From Ustilago trichophora (lineage: Eukaryota > Basidiomycota > Ustilaginomycetes > Ustilaginales > Ustilaginaceae), in NCBI GenBank assembly GCA_900323505.1, contig OOIN01000025.1, positions 124,001 through 188,000 on the forward strand: 64,000 nucleotides of DNA. Reading direction: 5' to 3'. A model generated the notes under the pieces. It worked only from the letters and a program-made list of their open reading frames with translations. It was not told the DNA's origin and did not search any database. This document shows, one piece after another, positions 41,482-50,883 of the stretch (positions are counted from its first letter, which is position 1; each line of letters starts with the position of its first letter). Position numbers and translations under genes: made by a program.

Positions 41482-42096
41482 ATGTTGAGGTTGCTATCCA
41501 CAATACTCGGCGCCGCAGCCTTGTTCTCCGGTGTCCATGCCCAGACCACCTATGGCATTGGCGTCCCCAACAACGTCACATCATTGGCAGGTACTTGGAG
41601 TACCGGCGCCGGCCACGTGGTCACCGGACTCAACTTTTACGATCCAGTCAACAACTCTTTCATCTACCCCGCCACCGCCGGTCAGTCGTACAGTTTCACC
41701 GACGACGGATACTGGGAACAGGCCCTCTACCTCTACAACACCAACCCTGCCAAACCTAACTGCGTCTCGGCCCAGCTCATCTGGCAACACGGCACTTATA
41801 TCCTCAACAGCAACAACACGCTCACTCTCAACATCTTCAAGGGCGACGGTCGTCAGCAGGTCTCGGATCGCTGTGCAGAGAGGTCCAACTACGTCCAGTC
41901 CTACGATCAGGTCGAAAACATGCAGGGTTTCGAGATCCACCTTGACACTCACTACAACACTCCAGTGTATTCCCTCAAACTTTACGAGTTTGATGGCAAC
42001 CCAAAACCCATCTTCTATCAGGTGTATAAGCCAGCACAGATGTTGCCCACCCAACCATTGCACGAAGAGATCATTGGCGAGCTCAACAGCTCTTAG
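41482..42096 (+). CDS. ROT1: ROT1-like ER chaperone, secreted form without visible C-terminal anchor
   Basis: This is 204 aa in one exon. A clear signal peptide runs from residue 1 to about 20 (MLRLLSTILGAAALFSGVHA). The Rot1 family core follows: LAGTWSTGAGHVVTG, then QSYSFTDDGYWEQALYLYNT, CVSAQLIWQHGTYILNSNN, and MLPTQPLHEEI near the end. Several N-glycosylation sites (NVT, NNS, NNT) are present. Yeast Rot1 (256 aa) is an essential ER membrane protein that acts as a chaperone in beta-1,6-glucan synthesis and cell-wall assembly, and carries a C-terminal membrane segment. Here the frame stops soon after MLPTQPL and has no such segment. Either the anchor is absent or it lies in a downstream exon that I could not find. 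A TATA-like run lies unusually close to the ATG. Confidence 0.9.
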   Translation: MLRLLSTILGAAALFSGVHAQTTYGIGVPNNVTSLAGTWSTGAGHVVTGLNFYDPVNNSFIYPATAGQSYSFTDDGYWEQALYLYNTNPAKPNCVSAQLIWQHGTYILNSNNTLTLNIFKGDGRQQVSDRCAERSNYVQSYDQVENMQGFEIHLDTHYNTPVYSLKLYEFDGNPKPIFYQVYKPAQMLPTQPLHEEIIGELNSS

Positions 42097-42231
42097 TCAA
42101 GATTGCCTTTCTTTTCTTTTTTTGGCGAGGCGTATAGCCAATTGATATGTTTCAATCCCACCTTGTTTTACGTAGAACTCTTCCTTTGTTTGCATTTCTC
42201 TTCTTTTCTCTCGGACATTTATAATCTAGCT

Positions 42232-42266
<35 letters not shown>

Positions 42267-42654
42267 CGCAGATTCTTTCTGCGGTGAGACTGTGGAGACT
42301 GCAGCTAGATGTGGATCTGAAGCTACCTACGTTTGTCCAAGCTTTTGACCGGAATCATGGCTAACAGATCACCTTGAATGCGCATAGGAAAGGACAAGAA
42401 GAGGGTATGCGTTACGTATCAACGTAACAACATCGCAAACGTGAACCGCAAAACACATCTTTACGTTGAACTTGAAATTGACGGGATCTTTGTTGTGTTT
42501 TTTGGTTTTTTTTTGGTTTTTGTTGGAGCGACAAGACTATGCGCAAATGAAAAGATCAAACCTTGAGTAAGAGCCAAGACGAAACAAGAGAGGCAACAAT
42601 TACCATCGACAATGATGACAATGATCCAAAAGATGGGAGAAAGTGCCAGACTTT
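42097..42654. other. convergent intergenic region with 31-nt T tract
   Basis: It separates the 3' ends of ROT1 and the Argonaute gene. An unbroken run of 31 T lies at 42234-42264. No gene was seen. Confidence 0.6.
42234..42264. repeat. 31-nt homopolymer T tract
   Basis: This uninterrupted T run lies 138 bp after the ROT1 stop. The length is likely to vary between reads or isolates. Confidence 0.95.
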
Positions 42655-45579
42655 TCACATGTACCAAAGGCAATCGGTGAACGCAGGATGCTGCTCGAAA
42701 TGCTTCATCATCCTACTCGATTCTGCCTCGGTGATCTCCTCCACCAAACCCCTCCTTCCACCACCTTCGGAGGAGACTACGGTACTGGCATCGTCATCAG
42801 GACCGTAAACGAAAGCCCTCGCCTTCTCGCACAGAATATCGGCATAGTAAGCAGGCGGAACCAGCGAAACCGACCTCGTCGCCCTACAGTACGTGTAACA
42901 GAGCGAATTGATGCATCGGATCAAGTCGTCGCTCTTGAACTCCATCTCGTTGCGCAGCACGACGTAGTGGCACGGTCGAGCAGTGCCCACCAGACCAGCT
43001 TGGGATTGAAGGTAAAAATCGAATCCAAAGGGTGACACGATGCTAGTATCGACACACGTACCGGGAGGAAGGTTGCCCGAGCGATCGTTGTCGCCAGGAT
43101 TCTGGGCAAAGAATCGGATGTGATGACGTTTACCGCAGACGACAAACGTAACCTTGATGGTGGCATCCGGTCGAATGTCACGCGCGGCTTCCTTGATCGC
43201 CTTCACTTCGTGATCGAGAACCGCCTGGTATTGACCCTCCGAGACACCATCACGGAAAAAGACAATCGAGTCTGGAAGCCGACCCTGGTTGGCTTGCTGC
43301 CATTTCTTCAGGTGGCCGGCCATCATTCCTTTCGAGTGGAGCATGACTTCTTGGGCGGCGCCACCACGCGGGTTGGTTTGAGTGCGAAGTTGGAAAGAGT
43401 AGCGCTTGGCTTTGCCGTCGACGGTAGCGACTGAACCGGCGATGGAGGGCTTGTCAGAACCTGGGCCGGCATGCGTGACATCGGCGCCGATGAGCATGGT
43501 GTTGTTGCCGAATTTGGGCAAGTCGCGCTCGCTAGCTACGACATGGTTGGTTCCACCGAGCTTGGCGTTGATCTTCATGGCGACGTTGGCGACGTACTGA
43601 GGACGGCCGCGCTCGTTGAACGCCTTTCGAGCGTTGACGCATTGGGTGGGGACGGGAGTGGAGAGGTCCAAAGCGGCCGTCTTCTTGATGACGTTGTAGA
43701 ATCCCTGGTCCTGCTGCTCAAGGACCACGAGGAAGAGCTGGGGAGCGGGAGGACGCTTGTTGGGACCGACAATGTTCTTGGCCTGACCAAAGGCTGTCTT
43801 TCCGACGTCGATCATGTGATTCTTGACCATGTCTTTGTCAGGGCGAACAATGATGATTTGAGGCGTCTGGTTGCCGACGCGAATGCCGAGGGACTGGAGA
43901 CATTTGACCTGAGCGACGATGAATTGCTCAATGGTTTGCTGAGGAGCGCTGCTGTAGTTGATGACACCCCAGGTGATGAGGTCAGCACCGGGATTGACAA
44001 ACTTGGCACCGACCAGGTTCCACGAACCAAACTGTACACGAGGGCGCTGCGATCCAGGAGCGTAGCTCACATCGGGAGGAGCAATGACACGACCTTTGGC
44101 CGAAACAGGGGTGGGAGCCACGGAGATGTCCCAGCCTCGAAGCATGGGATCGTTGTCGTAGTCTAGCTCGCGGCGAAGCTCGTCACCGCGGCGCTTGCGA
44201 TCGGCGGGCTTCTGGGCGGTCTCTCGAATCTGCTCGGCGGCTTGATTGGGGGTGAGGCTGGTAGCGGGGATGGGACCTTTGGGCTCGACGATGCAAAATT
44301 CGATAGGGACGGCGCTGCCTTGGGTGCCGATGCGGACGCAGGGGAGGTTGGGATGGCGGAGACGGAGATTGTACTTTTCAAGGAAGTACTGGGCGATGTT
44401 GTAAGACTTGCCGTCCCTAGTCTCGAATTGAGTTTCTTGGGCCGAGCGAGGAGTGAAGCCCTTGAAGCTTTCGAGCCTGTTGGTTGGGCGATGGGTGACG
44501 CGGATCTCGATGTTCTGAAGACGCTTGCGAAGCTCACGCTGATCCTGAGGCGAGAGGGAGTGGACGGCGGGAGAACCACCATGTCCGCCTGCGCCGCCAC
44601 CGCCGTAGCCACCGTCGAAGCCACCTCGGCCTCCGCGACCGCCACGTCCACCGCGACCTCCGCGTCCACCACGTCCACCGCCACCGCCTCCTCCGAGGCT
44701 GAGGATCTTGGCGATCACATCGATGAGAGGACCGCGGGCGTTAAAGGCTGAGAAGGCAGGATCGAGGTTGACTACGAGGCCAGCAGCGCAAGGACGAGCC
44801 GACTGGAAGAAGCCGGGCCAGATTTCGGCGCCCTGCGAGATAGGAATGGCCTTGGATGGGTCGTAGAACTTGTTGGCAGCGGCTTGGCTGGTACCCGACT
44901 TGTAGCGAGCGTGGAGGCTGGATCGAAGGATGACGTCGAGACCCTGAATGCCGGCTTGGATCACCTCGGCAGGGTTGGCGGATGCGGACATGATGGTCTG
45001 CTTGTCGCCCCTACAAGCCTTGAGGATTCTGTCAAAGTCGACGTTGCGAGCAAAGGCAAGCTTGATCTTGAAGCGACGGTCACGGCCACCAGTACGAGCG
45101 GCAGGAGCGGCAGGAGCAGGAGCGGGGGCGCGGGCGGGGGCGACGGCGGCGGGGGCACCTGGGATGGGAGCGAGATCGACGCGAGGAGGAAGGTTGACTT
45201 CGAATTCGAGTTGGTTGGAAGGAAGAGGAACAAAAGTCCAGCCGAGGGCCTTACCATCGTAGGCGAAAAAGCGAGCAAAGTCGCGAGTGATGCCGAGGTT
45301 TTGAGCCTCGGGCGAGGAGAGAGCGTACGACATGACCTCGAAGAGGAGACGGGCGGGGAGGCTCTGCTTGGGAGGACGGCTGGCACCTGGATCCTCGATA
45401 GCTTTGATCTCGACGGCAATGAGCTGTGCGGTGGCGAGAGCTTTGGCACCAAGTTTTACGGGGTATACGTTGGTGATTAGATCAATAGGCTTACCTTGTG
45501 TACTTGGCTCCTTGGGCCTTTCGGCCAGGCCAAAGAGATTCAGGGCCATAGACCCAGCTCCTTTCTTGGCTACGACCAT
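42655..45579 (-). CDS. AGO1: Argonaute protein (RNA interference effector)
   Basis: This is 974 aa in one exon. ATG 45579 (MVVAKKGAGSMALNL) is preceded by in-frame leader without an earlier ATG. The N domain starts at KPIDLITNVYPVKL, linker L1 follows, and the PAZ region begins after an RGG-rich stretch at residues 293-335. The PIWI domain has the slicer tetrad: Asp700 (GADVTHAG), Glu744 (AAQEVMLHSKGM), Asp777 (FFRDGVSEGQY) and Asp914 (PPAYYADIL). The 5'-phosphate pocket of the MID domain precedes it. A full DEDD set suggests an active endonuclease that cuts small-RNA targets. Ustilago maydis is known to lack Argonaute, Dicer and RdRP, so this gene marks a different smut. Neighbours are housekeeping genes, with ROT1 convergent and the DUF2461 gene divergent. 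Confidence 0.97.
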   Translation of the reverse strand: MVVAKKGAGSMALNLFGLAERPKEPSTQGKPIDLITNVYPVKLGAKALATAQLIAVEIKAIEDPGASRPPKQSLPARLLFEVMSYALSSPEAQNLGITRDFARFFAYDGKALGWTFVPLPSNQLEFEVNLPPRVDLAPIPGAPAAVAPARAPAPAPAAPAARTGGRDRRFKIKLAFARNVDFDRILKACRGDKQTIMSASANPAEVIQAGIQGLDVILRSSLHARYKSGTSQAAANKFYDPSKAIPISQGAEIWPGFFQSARPCAAGLVVNLDPAFSAFNARGPLIDVIAKILSLGGGGGGGRGGRGGRGGRGGRGGRGGFDGGYGGGGAGGHGGSPAVHSLSPQDQRELRKRLQNIEIRVTHRPTNRLESFKGFTPRSAQETQFETRDGKSYNIAQYFLEKYNLRLRHPNLPCVRIGTQGSAVPIEFCIVEPKGPIPATSLTPNQAAEQIRETAQKPADRKRRGDELRRELDYDNDPMLRGWDISVAPTPVSAKGRVIAPPDVSYAPGSQRPRVQFGSWNLVGAKFVNPGADLITWGVINYSSAPQQTIEQFIVAQVKCLQSLGIRVGNQTPQIIIVRPDKDMVKNHMIDVGKTAFGQAKNIVGPNKRPPAPQLFLVVLEQQDQGFYNVIKKTAALDLSTPVPTQCVNARKAFNERGRPQYVANVAMKINAKLGGTNHVVASERDLPKFGNNTMLIGADVTHAGPGSDKPSIAGSVATVDGKAKRYSFQLRTQTNPRGGAAQEVMLHSKGMMAGHLKKWQQANQGRLPDSIVFFRDGVSEGQYQAVLDHEVKAIKEAARDIRPDATIKVTFVVCGKRHHIRFFAQNPGDNDRSGNLPPGTCVDTSIVSPFGFDFYLQSQAGLVGTARPCHYVVLRNEMEFKSDDLIRCINSLCYTYCRATRSVSLVPPAYYADILCEKARAFVYGPDDDASTVVSSEGGGRRGLVEEITEAESSRMMKHFEQHPAFTDCLWYM

Positions 45580-45862
45580 GGTCCAGAGAGAGAGAAGCGT
45601 AACGAGCCGGGCGAATGGGGATGGATTGGGGCGGCTGTCGAGGGTAAGGAAAGGTGAAATGAAGATTGAAGGTCGTAAAAGGGAGGAAAGCGAATTGTGC
45701 TCGCTGTATATATTGACAAGAGGGGTAAAAGGGGCGAGCAAGACGAGATGAAGTCGACGTAGATGCGCAATGTTGCGCAGACAAGAAGTGCGAATGAAGT
45801 CTGTTGTGTGTCAAAAAGCTAATCTCGAATGACACCACAGAAGCGCAAAACAAAGTTGGACC

Positions 45863-45904
45863 CTGAATGCTGAATGCTGAATGCTGAATGCTGAATGCTG
45901 AATG
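45863..45904. repeat. (CTGAATG)6 minisatellite
   Basis: Six perfect 7-nt units begin at 45863, about 285 bp upstream of the Argonaute ATG. Confidence 0.95.
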
Positions 45905-45930
45905 CTCTTACAACGCACGAACCAACAAAT

Positions 45931-45955
45931 GCAGTGCAGTGCAGTGCAGTGCAGT
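45931..45955. repeat. (GCAGT)5 pentanucleotide repeat
   Basis: Five perfect units are followed by one variant GCAAT. The repeat lies 26 bp from the 7-nt minisatellite. Confidence 0.95.
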
Positions 45956-46208
45956 GCAATGTACGTATTTGTAATATTTGTGTGACCAATATTTCTGCAA
46001 CGACCAACTAACTGCATATTACCAAACTCGTCTTCTATCCTCATCAATCCTCGAGACTCCCACATCGGAAGCTTGACTACAGCACTCTTGTCTCTGCGCT
46101 GTGCAAAACCCGACCCACGAATACATTTGCCCCGAGCGTGCACCGAAAACTCTACCGACAAGATTAAACTCGAGGTTACCCCCACCGCGTTATCAAGCTT
46201 GCTCAAAA

Positions 46209-47810
46209 ATGTCGTCCCGAAGATCTGCAAGAGCTTCCGCTGGTAAGCGCTTGAGCTACCGTGAGGAATCAGATGCAGAAGATGCAGCTGACTTGACCCA
46301 AGACGAATATCACCAGGAACGAGCTTCGACCAGTGCAGATGACGAACCACTCGAACGAGACCAATCCGATGAGAACAGCGATGCAGATCAACGTTCGCGG
46401 CGCCCCGCCAAGCGTCGCAAACAAGCTCCCACCCCGACAAAGCGCACAACACCAACCACATCAGCAAGTGGCCATGATTGGGAGCCAGGAGTGTCTCGTG
46501 TGGTAATCAAGCTCGTGGGTCCACCCCAATCCGGCCATGTTGCTCGTGGCGAGTTGAGTCCCAACGTTTTCAAATTTCTCTCAGACCTGCACGCCAACAA
46601 CGAAAGGGAATGGTTCGCCCAGCATGACGCAGTATACCGCTACTGCTGGAAGAATTTTGGCGAGTTCACCGACGCCGTCCTCAACGATATCATGGAGCAA
46701 GTCGACGACACTGTTCCATGGCTTCCCACCAAGGATCTCGTCTACCGAATCTATCGCGACGTGCGCTTCTCCAATGACAAGACTCCCTACAAGACAAACC
46801 TTATGGCCTCCTTCTCACGCGGTGGAAGAAAAGGCCCTTTCGCAGGCTATCACGTTCTCATCAAGCCCAATGGGCGCAGCTTCTTCGCTGCAGGCCGTTG
46901 GCAACCGGAAAAGCAAGATTTGGCCATAATACGACAGCACATCCTAGACAACACCCATCAAGCAAAAGCGCTCAAGGCCGCCGTCAACGATCCGGATTTC
47001 GTCAAATGGTTTGGCCCACCAAAGCGAGATGCGTCTGCTACAAAAGCCAAAGCCAAAGCCAGACCCAAAACCCAGCACTCACAACAACGCTGCAATCTGT
47101 GGGGTGGTGACGACGAACTTAAAGTGGCGCCAAAGATCCCAGGAGTCGACAAGACGCATAAAGACATTGATTGGTTAAAGCTCCGCAGCTTTTGTGTGAT
47201 TCACAAGTGAGTGTATGCCGATTTGCGCTACTGTCTGTTGGGCATCGATGCGCCGCGCAAGAGAAACTCAAGCTTGCCCTAGCTGACATGCTATTTTTTA
47301 AACCCTTGGCCGGTTTCTTTGCAGCTTTCCTGATTCCGAAGTGCTGCGCAAAGACTTTCGAAAGCGCCTAGTCGAAGCAGCAAAGGCATCAGAGCCGCTC
47401 GTTCGCATGTAAGTATACCTGATTTGAGAATCTCCGAGGGCTCCCTGGAGGCCAAGAGTTGCCTTGCCCGAGTCTTTGCGGACAGTACTTGGGAATCCGT
47501 TGACGCCATGGATGGGGAACCGCGTAGAATCCGTGCTGATCCAAGTTTGTCCTTGCTCCTCCCTTGCAACCATTTCTTACACAGACTCAACTCGATGACC
47601 TCGCCCGATCCTCCACCACCGCCTGGCTCTGACGATGAAGAAGAGGAGGATAGTCGCCAAGGTGACCATGTCAGCGAAGGGGAGGCTCGAGAGCAAGATG
47701 ATGATGATGATGATGATGAAGAAGAAGAGCTCGTACCAGCTGAATCGTTCGATTACGTCTCTGATGATGACAGCAACAACGACGATAGCGAGGACGAAGA
47801 CGAGGAATAG
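46209..47810 (+). CDS. DUF2461 family protein
   Basis: The gene has three exons, 46209..47206, 47325..47408 and 47585..47810, and encodes 435 aa. Both introns (118 and 176 nt) are phase 2, with donors GTGAGT and GTAAGT. They join VIH to NFPDSEVLRKDF and PLVR to ILNSMTSPD. Residues 1-95 are charged and Ser-rich, with a basic cluster KRRKQ that could be a nuclear signal. The DUF2461 domain (about 110-350) shows FLSDLHANNEREWFAQHDAV, YRIYRDVRFSNDKTPYKTNL and GYHVLIKPNGRSFFAAGRWQ, which are its typical blocks. The C-terminal tail is a run of Glu and Asp. DUF2461 proteins are widespread but their biochemical role is unknown. The gene is divergent from Argonaute. Confidence 0.9.
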
Positions 47811-48248
47811 TCAATCTAATTCTCACTATCTTTCGGAAGCTCAACTCTGTCGGTTGGCTATCGGTGATATGCTTGAGTGCCATCCATTTATACACAGTAG
47901 CTTGATATGGCATTCCATGTCATGTGCAAGTACAAGTGTCAAGACAGCATGGTGGTAGAGGTTAACAAGGAGCAGGTTGGCGTCGTGTGCACGTCTCTGA
48001 CCTCCAAGAGCCAAGTGACGAGATGGTGCATCGATGGGCAACACGCTCGTGTGCCATACCTGAGCATGTGAGGTTGTCATGCATGCATTCGTCCAGCTCC
48101 AGGAGTTGACACTAGCTTTGCGTTGATGCGTTCTCAATGCTGATGGGATCATCTCGTACATGGCAGGCGGATGCAGCAAAAGATGACTTGGAATCAAAAA
48201 CTAGTATTACAGGGAAATGAGATGGGTGGCCTATGGTTTGGTCTTTGT
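47811..48248. other. convergent intergenic spacer
   Basis: This spacer lies between the stop codons of the DUF2461 gene and PRE1. Nothing was seen beyond 3' sequence. Confidence 0.6.
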
Positions 48249-49008
48249 CTAGAGCTTGACCAACCGAGCGCCATCCCTATCCACAACGCGTACGGTGAAG
48301 TCGCCCAGATCGACGATGAACCTCTTCTTCAACTCGTTGATGCATCTTCGCAGCAGATCTAGGCCTTCGTCGAGCGGCATGTCGGGCCTGTGGTACCGGT
48401 CGAGCGTCGACATGGCAAAGAAGGCACCATATCCGTGTGCGGCAAACGGGACGGTGGCAAGGGTTCCCAGATAGTCGATCCAGTAGAGTGCAGGCTGCGA
48501 GGATGGCAGGTCAAAGCCGCCAAGCAACAGGTTGACTTGGTAAGGGCTGCGAGAGCGCAACGACTCTGCGAGTTGCTTGCGGATCCATGCTGCTGCAGAT
48601 TTTGGTCGGAGCTCGACGTGGTTTCTGTACGGTAGCAATCACGAGAGTTGGCGTAAAGCAGATGAGAATAAAATCAAGGGTACACGGAACGCAGGCAAAA
48701 ACAGAAAAGAAAAAAAAGATGAGCGAACGAGTTCAAGGAGTAGAGGAGGGCTTAGGCTACATCGAGCAGCTGTTTGGGATTGACGACAGGAAAGCTTACC
48801 TGATGCTGTAGAGTTTGCTGTTGCGTTCGATCCACTCGCAGAACTGCAAAGTGTCGCCTGGCTCTCCGGAATATGTCATGACGAGATGGTCGCTGAGCAC
48901 CGTTTGCTTGTCGACATCCGACTTCATCTTGACGATCGAACGCGCGGCATTCGAGTCCGAGGCGATGATGGTGTAGCCCTTGCCGGTGATACCGAAGGAG
49001 CACTCCAT
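48249..49008 (-). CDS. PRE1: 20S proteasome beta4 subunit (PRE1/PSMB2)
   Basis: The gene has two exons, 49008..48800 and 48624..48249, and encodes 194 aa, as against 198 aa in yeast. The intron (48625-48799, 175 nt) has donor GTAAGC and a CAG acceptor, and joins NSKLYSI to RNHVELRPKSAA at the same place as the conserved LYSIREDYEL of yeast Pre1. Other family blocks are GEPGDTLQFCEWIERN, SRSPYQVNLLLGGFD, YWIDYLGT and HGYGAFFAMSTLDRYHRPDM. The protein begins MECSFGITGKGY with no propeptide and no catalytic threonine, as expected of the inactive beta4 subunit. It assembles into the beta ring of the proteasome core. It is divergent from the MIS12-like gene. Confidence 0.96.
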
Positions 49009-49545
49009 TCTGACGTGTAGCTAGGTAAGCGGGTGAGGTTTGAGGAGCGAGACCGGTATCGATGTTGATGGAGGCTGGCGATGCGCTGTGTAGGTGGACG
49101 AATGCTAAGTTGGCGATGAACGACGTGTTCTAGATGTTGGAGGCGATGATGGTGAGGACAGCAGTAACGACAAAGATGCAAAGGGAAGAAGACTTGTGGT
49201 AGCAGAGTATGTAGGAGCTGCGTAAGTTAAAGGTGGCACTTGCGCAACCCTCTCGCACACTCACTTGAGTGACTGCAATGCTTCCGCCTGCAATGTGGAG
49301 TGATCGACTTGGTTCACAGTCGCGTCTTTCCAGCTTCCGAGATTTGGCCTTTTTTTGGCGCAAAAGTGTTTGGATCAATGACGTAACACTTTTAATCCAG
49401 CACGCGTTTTCTTGACGCGCCTTGAAGCTGAGCTGCAGCAAAAAAAGGATTCGACCTGCATGCCTTTTGAGGTGTTGATCTTCTCCTTTCACCGCCATCA
49501 TCATCAGCACTGCCTGCATTCGCAGAACTTTCTTCCACTGTCAAA
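49009..49545. other. divergent intergenic region between PRE1 and MIS12/MTW1
   Basis: This is a 537-bp shared promoter region. No clear motif or gene was seen. Confidence 0.55.
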
Positions 49546-50883
49546 ATGCCCTCAGCAAGACGCTCATCACAAGCCCCAACGGCATCCACATCAGCAGATG
49601 CTGCTGAATCCAACCCTAAACCTACAACCACAACTACGGCGTCCTCAGCTGAAGCAGGTCCATCCAAAACATCCATCACCACCACCAACCAACTCAACCC
49701 CAAGGAAGAAGCATCTACAGATGCCCACCTGGAACTCCTCACCGAGCACTTTGGCTACAATCCCAAATCTTTCATCGATGCATTGGTCTACCTCTCCAAC
49801 GAGCATCTGTACAGCATTGCGACCGAATTCGAAAACGTCGTAGTCGAGCTACTTAAAGATGTAAAAGGCGCAGAGTTGGAAGCCGAGCAATCCATCCATG
49901 CGATATTGACGCTGATGGAGAACTCGCTCGACCATACGATGGATACGTTTGAACTGTACTGCCTCCGATCAGTCTTTGGCATCCGGTCGAGACAAGCTAA
50001 ATACATGACGCTCGATCATCACCGCGGATTGGATTTGAGGAATCAGCACCACCAAACCGCCCCAAGTTCGTCCAAGGAGCAGAATAAACCAGCGAGCAAG
50101 AGTCTGGTCGGTTCAACAAGGGTTTTGAGCGCCAACGAGACGAGCTTTCAGCTAGGAGAGTCGGAGGATTCGCTCAAGCGTCAGATTGCCGCGGTAAGTA
50201 GCTGGTGCAGAACCCATCCATCAACAACCCATACTGACGCAACCATTCATCCACCTCATCTGTGTCCCTCCCCATTCGTACTTTGCTGCGGCCATCAGGC
50301 AAGAGCGACACAACACAAACTTCTCCAAGCCCAAAATGCAACTCGCCAAAGTCTCGACCGTACCCTGCAACTAGCCCAACGATTCTCCTCGATCCTTTAC
50401 TCCGACTCGTCACCCATCACCGCCGAAACCGAATCAGCCGCCCCAATCCTGACCGAAACACTCGGTCAGCACGCCCGCAAGTTGAAAGCAGACACCATAC
50501 CCCTTCTGAAAGCTTTGCGCGAGCTTCGGGCTGCGGACCCACTCGGTGCACCGCTATACTCGGACGTCGGTCCGGTCAAGCGCGACGATGACGGAGAAGA
50601 CGACGCAGGGATGGGCACCAGAGCCTGGGAACGCGGTAGAGAAACCTACCTCAACTGGGAAGCCGATCGAATCATCGCCAAGAGCAAGAGAAACGTCGCT
50701 GCCCCCGCTACACCGGCATCAGAGACAACGCAAGATGTTGAACCCGACTCAACACAATCAGCAGGTGGAGAGGATCTCAAAACACCCAAAAGAAAACGTA
50801 CAGCGGCATCGGCGGCGGCGGCTACTTCAACTGCGTCCAAACGCAAAACTCCAGCTACGGCTGGTAGGTCTACTCGTTCTTGA
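49546..50883 (+). CDS. MTW1: MIS12/MTW1 kinetochore subunit
   Basis: The gene has two exons, 49546..50193 and 50299..50883, and encodes 410 aa. The intron (50194-50298, 105 nt; GTAAGT..CAG) is phase 0 and has no in-frame stop, so an unspliced reading would give 445 aa. The inserted 35 residues (Cys, His, Pro and Thr-rich) do not fit the helical protein around them. The Mis12 domain starts at about residue 65 with LTEHFGYNPKSFIDALVYLS and continues through two long helices. Mis12/Mtw1 is the founding subunit of the MIND/Mis12 complex, which links the centromeric nucleosome to the KNL1 and Ndc80 complexes. The N-terminus is Ser/Thr-rich; the C-terminus ends with basic KRKR and KRK clusters. It is longer than the yeast protein (289 aa), chiefly through these tails. 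Confidence 0.85.
   Translation: MPSARRSSQAPTASTSADAAESNPKPTTTTTASSAEAGPSKTSITTTNQLNPKEEASTDAHLELLTEHFGYNPKSFIDALVYLSNEHLYSIATEFENVVVELLKDVKGAELEAEQSIHAILTLMENSLDHTMDTFELYCLRSVFGIRSRQAKYMTLDHHRGLDLRNQHHQTAPSSSKEQNKPASKSLVGSTRVLSANETSFQLGESEDSLKRQIAAVSSWCRTHPSTTHTDATIHPPHLCPSPFVLCCGHQARATQHKLLQAQNATRQSLDRTLQLAQRFSSILYSDSSPITAETESAAPILTETLGQHARKLKADTIPLLKALRELRAADPLGAPLYSDVGPVKRDDDGEDDAGMGTRAWERGRETYLNWEADRIIAKSKRNVAAPATPASETTQDVEPDSTQSAGGEDLKTPKRKRTAASAAAATSTASKRKTPATAGRSTRS

Larger units (their letters stand above)
45580..46208. other. divergent intergenic region upstream of Argonaute
   Basis: It separates the start codons of the Argonaute (minus) and DUF2461 (plus) genes. It holds two minisatellites, (CTGAATG)6 and (GCAGT)5, and no gene. 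Confidence 0.6.
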
